The notes: a model not told the origin generated them from the letters alone. A DNA stretch of 64,000 nucleotides from Panorpa germanica (GCA_963678705.1 OY783203.1:38192347-38256346); one strand, 5' to 3'. Shown: positions 10,239 to 55,039, numbered from the stretch's first letter. Made by a program: numbers and translations.

Positions 10239-12764
10239 ATGAATTTACCAGACGTAAAGCATAATTGGGACAAACAAAGCCAAGTCAACCAAAATGTGCG
10301 ACCGATAGAAAATCATTCTAATTTAAATAGTTCTCTAGAAATAAGTATAGATGATTCGAATGAAGAGAGAAAAAACATGAATCGCCTGCCAGTAGAAAAC
10401 GACAGAAATTCTCCTCCGAAACTTAAAGAAAATAAAATTGTTAGTAGTACTACTGATGAAAATCAATCCAATAATGTTGGTAAGAGTAAAATAAGAGTAC
10501 ATCCGGAAATGAAAGCTAAGAATGACATACCTAAGGAGAGGAAGTGGAGTGACAGTACTAGCAATAAAAATAGGAATCACGCCGAAATTGGCTGTATAGA
10601 AAGACATTTAGAATATTTCTCAATTCGCAGTTCAGATGTTAAGAGTTTTTTGCAAACGTTCAATGAAACCATAAAAAATGATTGTGTAACTACAACTAAT
10701 AAAGAAAATCAATCTAATACAACAAATAAAAAAAATCTAATATTAACACTAAATAAAGTTCGTAGTTTTCTACTTGAAGAGTGTTTAATGTTCTTAAAAA
10801 TGTTACTTATTCATCTAGATAATTATTTCAAATATTCTTTCAGTAGGCTTTGTAAGTTTTTTGTAACAGATCTAAACGAAATATTTAGATTATTGCAAGA
10901 AAACATTTTTAGGACACTTAAGAAAGACAAGAAGCTAAAAATTGTTAAAAGCAATAATAATACTAATTCCCATAGAACAACCGTGGAAAGTATTATACAT
11001 GAGAGACTGACTAAATGTTCGAAACAGGCTGCTGCATTACTTACTAAAATCGACGCAGCTATATCGCAGTATAAATGTCATACAGATGAAAAAACACCCA
11101 TCCCTTCGAACAACGATAAATCACTTAAAAAGAAAAGCAAAAGCAGAACGTCAATGAAATCTCAAGAAACCGATGTTTCAAATTCATTTCCTCACCAAAG
11201 TGAAAATATTCCATCTAACATTCCATCAGTACCTACTCAACAGCTTGGAGTCGCACATACATTAGAACAAAGCAGCAACCAGATTACCACTGCTAAAGCT
11301 GACACCATGATAAAAAATACTCAAACTAAAAATGTTAAAAGTGAAAACAGAAACCAAGCAAATATTAAAAAAATGAATAACCAAGAACACAAAAAGAGGC
11401 AAAGCAAAGGGGTGAAGAAGATTAAATTCAACAAAAGCGATATTGAGCAATATGATTTAACAAGAGCAAATACAAGTTCCATCGCAAAGACTCTAGTAAA
11501 TAATGAAAGTACTTCTAAAGTGACCACTCTCGAAGAGTCTAATAACGATAATTTTGTAAGTACCATCCCTGACAATGATGCTGTCATCCCAGTAAATGGT
11601 GAAGCAGAGTTAGATAAGCAAACCGACAATTCTTGTCAGAATAATGGCAGCAATTCGAATATCATTTGTCTGAATGAAATTATTCAAGAGCTACAAAAAC
11701 TAATAAATACGTTAATAAGAAGCACTGCGATATTCACTGAGGTTCTCCAATTGAATGGCATAAAAAATGAAAATCAAAAGAAGACTGAAAATGCCAAAAA
11801 GGTAAAAAGAGAAACGTATCTGAAACACTACCTAAAAATAGAAATTGACAGTTTGTTAGATACTATAATTAAAAAAATAAGTTCTATCATAGATACTCAA
11901 AGCCAAAAACCACCTAATGAAATATGTAGAAAACAGATTGGAAATATTGAAGAGCTAACAACACTTATATCTACATTATCTCAAAAAAATGTGGTAATCA
12001 ATGATATACAATTATTAGAAAATCAAATTTACAAAAAGTTGTCTCAAGGAATAAATATAGAGATACTAATACATCTTAAAAAATTTCTGATCTCATTAAG
12101 AGTAAATATTATTTCTATTAGAGATAAAACGGTTGAAGATCTTACACGTAACTTCTGTGTTCAGCAATACAAAATGCTGGAATCCAACTTAGATTTAGAA
12201 ACTAAAAAAAACTCTTCTGAGAAACTTGATAGCATAAGTAGTGACGAAAGTGTAAACAGAAATAAAGAAAATTCTGCACCAAACAAAGTTTTCAATTCAC
12301 CTGGTGACGAACATATATATATTATTAACGATTTACGCGCAACTGTTCATGAGCTGCAAGATTTCATACTAGTAATAATAGAACAAAGCGTGAAAATAAA
12401 TGAATATCGTTCAAACTTAGGCAAGAGTGTTAAAAATAAAAAAGGCAGAAAGAGTGACAACAAATGTGAACTTTTAAACAAAGTATTAGACAAGACTCGT
12501 AACATTATAAAGTCAGTAATTGAAGTTATTAACCGCTGTATCCTACATACATTAGAATTTAATGATCATAGTGAATTTAAAACCCTAATTGAAATCATTG
12601 AAGAGTTTTTGAAACTTATACTTACATTATTTGTAAATAACAGATTAGTAAAGGAACAACTTCCACAACATTTATTTATAGAAGTAAGAAATGAAATGGA
12701 AGTGCAAATCCGTTTAGAGACTCTTAAGATGTTTCTGGATGCATTCAGCAGTATAATTCAATAA
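10239..12764 (+). CDS. Intronless 841-aa Asn/Lys-rich helical protein of unknown function
   Basis: One uninterrupted reading frame of 841 codons in an AT-rich region where random frames rarely pass 100 codons, so it is almost certainly coding. The start ATG sits in AAAAAAAAATGAA, and TAA follows FSSIIQ. No signal peptide, transmembrane span or known domain is recognisable. Composition is Asn, Lys, Ser, Ile and Leu rich. Residues about 1-110 and 280-470 look disordered and charged. Three leucine/isoleucine-rich helical blocks lie near residues 120-280, 475-650 and 690-841. The last two both open with an (I)I-x-(E/D)L-type helix, then a Lys-rich stretch, then a long helix, so they may be diverged repeats of one domain. 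Flanking 130-bp direct repeats (about 9910 and 13280) and the lack of introns suggest a retrogene or element-borne gene, but I see no reverse transcriptase, integrase or transposase motif. AATAAA-like signals follow at 12810 and near 13100. Confidence 0.8.
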   Translation: MNLPDVKHNWDKQSQVNQNVRPIENHSNLNSSLEISIDDSNEERKNMNRLPVENDRNSPPKLKENKIVSSTTDENQSNNVGKSKIRVHPEMKAKNDIPKERKWSDSTSNKNRNHAEIGCIERHLEYFSIRSSDVKSFLQTFNETIKNDCVTTTNKENQSNTTNKKNLILTLNKVRSFLLEECLMFLKMLLIHLDNYFKYSFSRLCKFFVTDLNEIFRLLQENIFRTLKKDKKLKIVKSNNNTNSHRTTVESIIHERLTKCSKQAAALLTKIDAAISQYKCHTDEKTPIPSNNDKSLKKKSKSRTSMKSQETDVSNSFPHQSENIPSNIPSVPTQQLGVAHTLEQSSNQITTAKADTMIKNTQTKNVKSENRNQANIKKMNNQEHKKRQSKGVKKIKFNKSDIEQYDLTRANTSSIAKTLVNNESTSKVTTLEESNNDNFVSTIPDNDAVIPVNGEAELDKQTDNSCQNNGSNSNIICLNEIIQELQKLINTLIRSTAIFTEVLQLNGIKNENQKKTENAKKVKRETYLKHYLKIEIDSLLDTIIKKISSIIDTQSQKPPNEICRKQIGNIEELTTLISTLSQKNVVINDIQLLENQIYKKLSQGINIEILIHLKKFLISLRVNIISIRDKTVEDLTRNFCVQQYKMLESNLDLETKKNSSEKLDSISSDESVNRNKENSAPNKVFNSPGDEHIYIINDLRATVHELQDFILVIIEQSVKINEYRSNLGKSVKNKKGRKSDNKCELLNKVLDKTRNIIKSVIEVINRCILHTLEFNDHSEFKTLIEIIEEFLKLILTLFVNNRLVKEQLPQHLFIEVRNEMEVQIRLETLKMFLDAFSSIIQ

Positions 12765-13279
12765 TTCATTTGTTGTCGATCCTGTCAGAAATGTTACTTA
12801 CAAAAGTAATAAATAGGGACATCGATAAACAAAGCCGACAATAAGTTTATTAATTGCTTGATAATATCTATATCACAATTAGAAGAAAATTTTCATATTT
12901 TTTTATTTGACAACTATTGTTTTTTTTACATTTATATACTTTTATTATATTTTAAAGTAATAATTTTAAATATTTGTTTCGTAAATTCTTAGATCTTTCC
13001 AATGTTATTGAAACATTGCTTTGTTTACAGATTTGGAATTCAGTAATTCACTTTTATAATATTTAAATAATTGACATAAAATTTTGTGTAAATATAATTA
13101 ATAAATAAAATGTGTGCGGTTTGTTTTTATATATTTTTTACTGAAATTGCTAACTAGTTTACACAATTGTACTTTTATGTAAGGAAATATACTCGTATTT
13201 TGTAATTTGATTTTAACAAATAATTTTAAATATTATTTTACATTTTTAAACCACAAATATACTCGAACAATATCAAGTA

Positions 13280-13403
13280 ACTAGAGTTTACACCCGTCGC
13301 AAACGACGACTGTCTTTTGTATGTGAATTGATTTTCATTTCAAATTTTAAGTCCATTTTTAAATTGAAATAATAAACTAGTTTTTTTACATATAACAACA
13401 AAT
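13280..13403 (+). repeat. Right direct repeat flanking the 841-aa gene
   Basis: CTAGAGTTTACACCCGTCGC, CTGTCTTTTGTATGTGAATT, TTTCATTTCAAATTTTAAG, CCATTTTTAAATTGAAAT, ATAACAACAAATAA. Same order and orientation as the copy at 9908-10032. Confidence 0.75.
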
Positions 13404-14254
13404 AATATTTCAAAAATTTATGTTTTCTAATTTGTTCATTATTTGAACACTACTTCTTTTCAAAATTTAAATTTTTTTTTTCGATTCGTAAATTAGGTAC
13501 CAAAGTTAGCCCATATATAAAATTTCAACTTTCTAGCCCTATTTTTACCCTTAGCAAAAACCACCCCCGTGCTCCCAAATAAAATTTTTGAATTTTGAAA
13601 TTTTTTTTCTTTATAACATATATTCCAAAATTTCTCCAAAGATTGCTACCACACCCCCTAATTTTCTCATCGCCCCATTTCCAATTTCTTAATTTCTAAT
13701 TTTCAAAAAGTGTTAGCATTGAACACCGTAATACATATGCAAAATTTCAACTTTCTATATTATAACATTTAAAAATACAACTATGAACATTATAATAGAG
13801 AGATAAATATATTTTTCAATTATTTCCCTTACTAAAATGGGGTGTTGAATATATTGTGTGAAATGTGAAATTCTAAGTCTCTCACATTATTCAAATAATT
13901 TGTGTAGATAAAATTTTTTACGGCTTTATTAAATATTTCCCTTACTGTACACACTAGTACAGAAGTAGTTTTGAAATATTTTGTGTAGTATACCTATATA
14001 AATAAATTTAAATTAGTCCAAATGTTTCCTATAACGCAGTGTTCTGTCTACTGCATTATAAAAAATAATTAAAAGGTAAAATTTTTTATGTTAAACAAAC
14101 AACAAATTCATATAACTAACTGTCTGTAGCGGATGAAGATTATTTATTAAGATACTAACGGTTATTTAATGACAATACAAATTTCGATCTATTGACTCAC
14201 TGACAGAAATGTACCTGACTTTTATACTATATATATTTCTGTATATGAATATAA

Positions 14255-14262
<8 letters not shown>

Positions 14263-14340
<78 letters not shown>

Positions 14341-14447
14341 CAAATCATTTGATAGGTTATATTTTTAAATTCATGGACCTTTACTGATTTCAAATTTACA
14401 ATTCATTTTTAGATAAGTATCTTTGTTTACGAGATATCAGTATATTC

Positions 14448-14510
<63 letters not shown>
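14263..14510. repeat. Two (TA)n microsatellites
   Basis: Pure AT/TA runs at 14263-14338 and 14449-14510. The spacer between them resembles the loop of the foldback element (CAATTCATTTTTAGATAAGT vs 18070-18090). Confidence 0.85.
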
Positions 14511-14513
<3 letters not shown>

Positions 14514-15019
14514 GAGTATATATAAAGATGTGATTATTACAAAAATAAATACTTCTACTGCTACATTAAATATTTAGGCAGTTACACAGATAGAAAACAT
14601 TTTTTGCATGCATGATGGTATTTTATGTTGTGACAACATAAGTATAAGAATAAGAATTTCTATTAACAACTCTGTAATATAAGCCATTGGTATGCCGTTG
14701 GCTGCAAAACAGGTATCACATCATGAAACTGGACAAAACAAACCTCAATAGGTGACTATATATACATTTGTGAAGGAGTATTTTAAAATTAAAATTGAAA
14801 CAATGTGTGATAAATTTAAATATCGCATAAGTGCAATGTTGTTTCACAAACGTACAAATACGGTGAACCAATCCCATCATAAATGAATTTGTCTTGAGAT
14901 TTAGGGTCGTTTTTTCTATAACCAGTTAAATACAGTTATGACATTAACCTAAAAAATGGGTTATAAGCTACAGTTGGGTTGTGAACCATAAAAAAGTTAG
15001 CTATCGAACCTCAAATGTC

Positions 15020-15610
15020 TAATGGGCTTGTGTCCTATGTCAAGTGGGTTACTAGAGCCTCAAATGTTCAATTATTTTTTAATAACTCCTTATATGTTAA
15101 GAGATATTAACTATTAAAAAAGTCATTTTGTCTTTTTGATTATTAAAGGGATTCAACATTGTACACATTCCAACTGCTTGTGACATAACAGCCGCTGCCA
15201 ACCTTACAGCTCATAAATGTCTACTATATGTATTTACATATCAAAATATCAAATATTAGTTACAGCTATTAAAAGTCACAATAAAATATTATGTTTGCTT
15301 TAGCAGGGTTAAATAAAATAAAAACTTATTATTCTTTAACTGACTTGATTATTTCGACTACCAACAGCAACAGAACATTACCATAGCACTGACCTACTCA
15401 ACAAATAACTGACGTTAAAATGCATTTCACGTCATAAAAATATGTCCGACCATTTCTAGCGCTAAAACTACAATTCAAACTTTTATTAGCTATATCTCCT
15501 CTTTATTTAGATATTTAATAAAATAGACACGCCAATACACATTTATTAACATCAATTTCAATCAACAATTGAAAAATCGACCACTAAAAAATGAGGACAC
15601 AAGCCCATTA
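15020..15610. mobile_element. MITE with perfect 17-bp terminal inverted repeats
   Basis: Ends TAATGGGCTTGTGTCCT (15020-15036) and its exact reverse complement at 15594-15610. The outer TA may be the target duplication, as for Tc1/mariner-type MITEs. No open frame inside. A truncated second copy lies at 27341-27740. Confidence 0.8.
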
Positions 15611-16349
15611 TTTTAAATCAGTTCGCATATACTATAGAATAGCGAAAGCAATTATTAAAGAAATAAAAATTTACCCTTTTCAAAATAACTTGACGTCATA
15701 TCCTTTCTTACTCTCTTCCCTACTACGATTATCATCATTGTTTAAGAACAGAGTGAGAATTAAATGAAATAGAGATGTGGAATTAAAGTTAAGCTTACAG
15801 CTGTCGCGATAACCCATAAAGTTTTCATAAATATTACCTGTAATATATCAACAGACGTTATGACGTCCAAAATATGAATACCAATTAAGCGGTAAAATGA
15901 AATTCACATTTAAAATAGCTATGTCTCCGTCAATTTTTAAATAATTAAAAAAAACTATTTGTGCATATATATTGTGTTATTGTTTACGAACATATTTCGA
16001 AATGTATAAATTCAAAAATTTATAAAGGGAGCATTGAGAAAATTAGGGAGCCCGGTAAGGAACTTTGGGGAAAGTTCAAACTCTGAGTTGTATAATAATT
16101 GTGTATTTAATTAATTAAACATTAGGAAAATTTAAAAAAATATATTTAGAGGTGGTTTCTCCAAAGGGTATAATTGTGTTAGAAAAATGAAATTTCTAAA
16201 AACTGAAAAAGTGCATAATGCATAAATTTTGAATTAAAATCATATATATTTGTACATAACAAACGTCGCTTTGCGGCAGGGCAACAGTTAGTATATAGTA
16301 TTCGATTTTTATATATAATAGCTTTTCGGCCCGTTGCAAGACAACGAGT

Positions 16350-19334
16350 CTGTCTGTCTTTTATGCAATCTTTTTAAAGGCATGGACAATTTTGTTAGGA
16401 GATTTTTTTTGAATTATTTGAAAAGTTTTGATGCAGTTATGTTCTAAAATAAGAAACTACTTCATTACATTTTAAATTCCTACGTGATTCTGGCTTTTAT
16501 GCGACGTTTTTTAAATTCATGGACTTTTTTTTCTAAAATTTTTTTTTTTATTTTATGAAGTTTTTTGATGCAGTTATGTTCGCTAGGCTTTAAAGTAAAT
16601 AACTGCTTCATTACATTTTAAATATCTCTGCGATTCTGGCTTTTATGTGACCTTTTTTAAATTCATGGACTTTTTTTTCTAAAATTTTTTTTTTGAATTT
16701 CTTGAAATTTTTTGATGCAGTTATGTTCGTTAGGCTTTAATTTAAAGAACTGCTTCATTACATTTTAAATATCTTTGCAATTCTGGCTTTTATGCGACCT
16801 TTTTTAAATTCATGGACTTTTTTTTCTAAATTTTTTTTTTTATTTTATGAAGTTTTTTGATGCAGTTATGTTCGCTAGGCTTTAAAGTAAATAACTGCTT
16901 CATTACATTTTAAATATCTCCGCGATTCTGGCTTTTATGTGACCTTTTTTAAATTCATGGACTTTTTTTTCTAAAATTTTTTTTTTGGATTTCTTGAAAT
17001 TTTTTGATGCAGTTATGTTCGTTAGGCTTTAATTTAAAGAACTGCTTCATTACATTTTAAATATCTTTGCAATTCTGGCTTTTATGCGACCTTTTTTAAA
17101 TTCAAGGACTCTTTTTTCTAAAATTTTTTTTTTGATTTCTTGAAATTTTTTGATGCAGTTATGTTCGTTAGGCTTTAAAGTAAATAACTGCTTCATTACA
17201 TTTTAAATATCTACGCGATTCTGGCTTTTATGTGACCTTTTTTAAATTCATGGACTTTTTTTTCTAAAACTTTTTTTTGGATTTCTTGAAATTTTTTGAT
17301 GCAGTTATGTTCGTTAGGCTTTTAATTAAAGAACTGTTTCATTACATTTTAAATATCTTTGCAATTCTGGTTTTTATGCGACCTTTTCTAAATTCATGGA
17401 CTTTTTTTTCTCAAATTTTTTCTTTGATTTCTTGAAATTTTTTGATGCGATTATGTTCGCTAGGCTTTAAATTAAAGAACTGCTTCATTACATTTTAAAT
17501 ATCTCTGCGATTCTGGCTCTTATGCGACCTTTTTTAAATTCATGGACATTTTTTTTCTAAAATTTCTTTTTGGATTTCTTGAAATTTTTTGATGCAGTTA
17601 TCTTCGTTAGGCTTTAAATTAAAGAACTGCATCATTAGATTTTAAATATCTACGCAGGAACTCAAAAAAATGCATTGCTCTTCAAATCATAAAAGTGAAC
17701 CTTTTCATCATTTTTAACAAGATTATAGTCTTCTTTCTATATGGAGATATAATATAAATTTCTTTTTGGATTTCTTGAAATTTTTTGATGCAGTTATGTT
17801 CGCTAGGCTTTAAATTAAAGAACTGCATCGTTAGATTTTAAATATCTACGCAGAAACTCAAAAAAATGCATTGCTCTTCAAATCATAAAAGTGAACCTTT
17901 TCATCATTTTTAACAAGATTATAGCCTTCTTTCATGACATACTCCGATAATGAGATTTAATATATTGATGAAGAAGAGTATAACCTTCTTACTTTTCATA
18001 AAAAATTAAGAAAATATATGTTATTTTATAACGGATTTAACTTAATTTTGAATGCTGATTCTAAATTTGTAATTCATTTTTAAATAAGTATTTTAGTTTT
18101 TGATATATCAATATATTAAATCTCTTTATCGGAGTATGCAATGAAAGAAGACTATAATCTTATTAAAAATGATGAAAAGGTTCACTTTTATGATTTGAAG
18201 AGCAATGCATTGTTTTGAGTTTCTGCGTAGATATTTAAAATCTAATGATGCAGTTATTTACTTTAAAGCCTAGCGAACCTAACTGCATCAAAAAATTTCA
18301 AGAAAACCAAAAAAAAATTTATATTATATCTCCATATAGAAAGAAGACTATAATCTTGTTAAAAATGATGAAAAGGTTCACTTTTATGATTTGAAGAGCA
18401 ATGCATTTTTTTGAGTTTCTGCGTAGATATTTAAAATCTAATGATGCAGTTATTTACTTTAAAGCCTAGCGAACATAACTGCATCAAAAAATTTCAAGAA
18501 ATCAAAAAAAAAAATTTTAGAAAAAAAAGTCCATGAATTTAAAAAAGGTCGTATAAAAGCCAAAATCGCGTAGATATTTAAAATGTAATGAAGCAGTTAT
18601 TTACTTTAAAGCCTAGCGAACATAACTGCATCAAAAAGTTTCAAGAAATCTAAAAGAAATTTTTAGAAAAAAAAAGTCCATGAATTTCAAAAAGGTCGTA
18701 TAAAAGCCAAAATCGCGTAGATATTTAAAATGTAATGAAGCAGTTATTTACTTTAAAGCCTAGCGAACATAACTGCACCAAAAAATTTCAAGAAATCAAA
18801 AAAAAAATTTTAGAAAAAAAAGTCCATGAATTTAAAAAAGGTCGTATAAAAGCCAAAATCGCGTAGATATTTAAAATGTAATGAAGCAGTTGTTTACTTT
18901 AAAGCCTTGCGAACATAACTGCATCAAAAAATTTCAAGAAATCTAAAAAAAATTTTTAGAAAAAAAAAGTCCATGAATTTAAAAAAGGTCGTATAAAAGC
19001 CAAAATCGCGCAGATATTTAAAATGTAATGAAGCAGTTATTTACTTTAAAGCCTAGCGAACATAACTGCATCAAAAAATTTCAAGAAATCTAAAAAAAAT
19101 TTTTAGAAAAAAAAGTCCATGAATTTAAAAAAGGTCGTATAAAAGCCAAAATCGCGTAGATATTTAAAATGTAATGAAGCAGTTATTTACTTTAAAGCTT
19201 AGCGAACATAACTGCATCAAAAAATTTCAAGAAATCAAAAAAAAATTTTAGAAAAAAAAGTCCATGAATTTAAAAAAGGTCGTATAAAAGCCAAAATCGC
19301 GTAGATATTTAAAATGTAATGAAGCAGTTATATA
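16350..19334. repeat. Foldback structure: two opposed arrays of ~146-bp repeats
   Basis: Left arm 16350-17969: about ten units marked by GATGCAGTTATGTTCG at 16430, 16567, 16714, 16859, 17006, 17152, 17298, 17444, 17591 and 17787. Right arm 18107-19334: about seven units in opposite orientation (TAACTGCATCAAAAA near 18281, 18481, 18625, 18770, 18920, 19067, 19211). The inner ends mirror each other through CATACTCCGATAATGAG and its diverged complement at 18122-18138, around a spacer of about 137 bp. No coding sequence. Tandem-repeat arms facing each other are the hallmark of foldback (FB/Galileo-type) elements. Confidence 0.85.
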
Positions 19335-19379
19335 TTCCAGGAAATTCAGGGAAAAATCCGGGGACGCCAAAAGTCTTAG

Positions 19380-19565
19380 AATTTTTTTCTCTACGAAATA
19401 GGAAATTTTCAAAAAGATCGTGGGAGCCGTTTTCGCGCTGATATACAAAATTCAGTACCAAACATATAAGAATATAAACATATAAGAATAGATTCAAACA
19501 GTTGGAACATTATAATATAGGATATTTTTCCAAGAACCCCGCTCTGGCTTAATGCGGCACTGACG
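19380..19565. repeat. Dispersed repeat, copy 2
   Basis: Second copy of the 505-700 family, directly abutting the truncated right arm of the foldback array at about 19334, so the array may have been cut by this insertion or by a rearrangement. Confidence 0.55.
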
Positions 19566-20459
19566 AAATGTACTTGAAACAAATAAAATTAATGAAACTA
19601 AAATATATATTTGAAAGTGTTAATTAGGTTGCAAACTGTCTTGGCGCAAATAATTTAATATTGCATCTGTTGAGAAAATAATGAATCTTATATTTAACCT
19701 ATTTCTTAGTAGATGTCGCTAAAAATCATTTCATTTATTTATGTTAATATATACGTGTTTATTAATTTACTACACATTAATTACCAATTTAAAGTAAATA
19801 AAATGAATCGGTCTAAAATATTTAATATTCGTCGAATTTAAATGTCAAATGTAAATCTACTCCTTAATAGATGTCGCTAAAAATCGTTCAATTATTTATT
19901 TTAATTTTTGTTTATTGATTTACTACATCCTATACATTTACACTCGTTGTCTTACAGCTGGGTTAGTTTATATTAAATAAATAAAGTATAATCCTGATGT
20001 ACGAAGCATGCACACTAAGCGCCTCATTTTCTAACTGTTTAACTGACGCCTGTTACTTTCTAACGATTTTTCAAAAGCCTATATGACGTCGCGTATGCGC
20101 TACATATTGTCTATACGCTGGCCGTTTGTTTGTGCCACCCAAAATTAATTAAGAAGCACTCGTAGTTAATTTATTCAGTATTCTTATGTTCTAAGTTACT
20201 TCAGTTATTTAAGGGCATTTGTGTATATTTAAGGTCCATTTAGTGGTGCGCCCTAATATACCACTCGCAATGGAAGGGAAAAGCCTTTATTTTTTAAACT
20301 AGGGTATTTATACCTGCTCCAAGGTATATGATTTATATGGCTCTTTATTTGAGGTCGGCTGATAGTTTTCGGTACACTTACATAATCTATTTTAGAAAAC
20401 ATGGGCCTTTGAAAAATGGAAATTATTGAATGGAAATGTAGAAGTAAGAATTGTTCTAA

Positions 20460-21549
20460 CATTTAGGCCGTTTATTTTCTAATATAAACTATACAACTTA
20501 TTATACCGTTAATTTAAAAAAACAAGAAACATTCTTCAGTCGTTGCTAAAATTAAATATTACAATTGTTCCTTAAACTAATGATGCTATTTGATCTTGGA
20601 AAAGTTTATTACAAATATGTTTATTAATAGGTGAATCAATATCTATGTACTGGAAACTAGTTATTTCAACATTATCAACAATCATTAATGATAATTTTAA
20701 TAGCTACTTTTGTTATTTTTTAGGAGTATTTTTAATGTATCATAATGTAGTAGTTAATTTTTAAAATATTTGAATATTCTCAAAATATAATTGTTTTATA
20801 GATAAAAATAGGAGTTTTAAAAATAAAAAGCAACATTTTGCTGGATCATTTTATTCAATAAATCTGTATCACACAGAGATATGTAAATGTAATAAATGTA
20901 ATTACAACAATATTATTAAACTTATAAATTATTTTTAAAGCACTTCAGGTGTTTCAAAAATAAAACCTAAAAATTAAAGTAAATGTTGAAAATGATAAAA
21001 TGTAACTAATAGAAGCTTGTGAATTAATTTGAAAGAATATATAGATATCTGTAAGAAAACAAAGTATCAATTAAAACATAAAGCAGTAAAATATGATATT
21101 GTTGCAAATTAACATAAAATAATTAAACCTATAATAAAGTGTAAAGTTAATAGAAAATAAAATAAAATGGCTACTTTCTTTACTGACAACTCAGTACTTA
21201 TAACTTCTTCATAAAATTTGTTTAAACATAATGATTTTCTGGGACAACAAACAAAACAATTACTCAAGAAACAAATAATAATATCAATATTTCATATATT
21301 AATAATAATATTAATACTTATAATAATAAAAATATAATAATAGAAATAATTATAGTAATAACATTTTGTTTCGGAATAAATTTCTAGATAAAATAATAAA
21401 TGAGTCTCTAATAATTCTTTTTTAAAATGGAAATCAAATTTTTAAATTTAAATTTATAAATTAATGATAACAGTTAGTTCTAATAACTATTTTTGTGACA
21501 CAATTTTTTGTGGTCCTGTACGATGAGCCGATGAGTCGATGATAACTTC
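20460..21549 (-). other. Probable filamin 3' UTR and downstream flank
   Basis: AT-rich, no frame of note. Reading the minus strand, the first AATAAA after the stop is near 20853, giving a candidate 3' UTR of about 700 nt; another candidate lies near 20471. The cleavage site cannot be fixed from sequence. Confidence 0.35.
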
Positions 21550-53879
<32,330 letters not shown>

Positions 53880-55039
53880 CTACGTATTTAATAAAAATAC
53901 AAATAGTTCATAAAAATAGATATAATATTATTTTGTTATGCCAGCATATAGTATTTGATTGGATGGAATTTAGACATAATAAAGTTTTTATATAATTAAA
54001 ATTTCTTTTTCGTTATGTTATATAGTAACAATTTATTATTAACATATGCATTATATATATAAAGTTTGTTGTAACTTTAGTAGAGTTAAACCACATCTAA
54101 TAAAAGAATCTCATAAGAAGTTTAGAATTTTATAATACCCACTAAACACTGTTATGTAGTATTAAGTCTAAACGTCTGAGATACATAAATATTATGTGTA
54201 TGATACGTTTGTATTAACAGGGTATTAACGATTACTATAAACATCTAAGAACAAAGTTTGCAGTTTGTTATTTATAAAACTAATAGATACTTAACTAATT
54301 GTAATAATATTTTACAAACAAGTAAAAAACAATCTTTAAGAGGTTTGCTAATACAATTCAAATTAATTTGTAAGTTGTTTTCCCAAGTTGAAATTTCGAT
54401 TAATATTCGCCAAACTAGTCTTATGGTCTTACTACTTTGTGAGGTTTAAGATTTATGGAATAGATATAAAATAATACATTAAGACTCTTTTAGATTAAAT
54501 ATTAAATATAAGTTCTGCTCAAGCTAAATATTACATAAATGCAAGATTCACCATCATTCAATACAAAATATTTAAAAAATTACTCTATTTTATATACGTG
54601 GTATTACCTTAAATAATATTGCCATATGTGTGTAATTTTTTTAATATTTATATCTATTTATCATATAGAATAAATAAAATCTAATTTCCATTTCTAGCAT
54701 CGATTGGAGTGACATAAATATGGATGGCACAAATGTTAAAAGAGCGATCATATTTTTTAACATGATACGGTTGTATTTTCGCTTTTAATACGATTCAGTT
54801 TATGGCAACACTATGATTAAGTTTCGTATGTTGCAACACCAACTTATCATTGTATTACTATAAAAAATCAAAAGTATTAGTCAATGAATTTAGCGCATAT
54901 TTAATGTATACCGCAAAAGTATTGATCTACTATAAAACTTACTAAGCTATTTGCTTTATAATATAAAATATAAATTATTAAGTTTTATTACGTATGTAAA
55001 ATGAAAGTGTCGAGTCTTTCTATTAGAGCGATCATTTTA

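Larger units (their letters stand above)
13404..16291. repeat. Repeat-rich block with inverted relation of its ends
   Basis: The left end (13280 on) and the reverse complement of the right end (16291 backwards: CTAACTGTTGCCCTGCCGC) resemble each other at CTA-x-x-GTT and the GC-rich CGCAAA-CGACG core. Both sides then carry a CCTAATTTTCTCA segment (13663 plus strand; 16030-16045 minus strand). The block also holds two (TA)n tracts (14263-14338, 14449-14510) and the 591-bp MITE. Element class not determined. No genes seen. Confidence 0.45.

Noticed and set aside
10335..11629. Three minus-strand frames
   Set aside because: Opposite-strand shadows within the 841-codon gene.
16350..19334. CRISPR-like regular repeats
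   Set aside because: The repeats are contiguous ~146-bp units without unique spacers, in inverted arms, in an animal genome.
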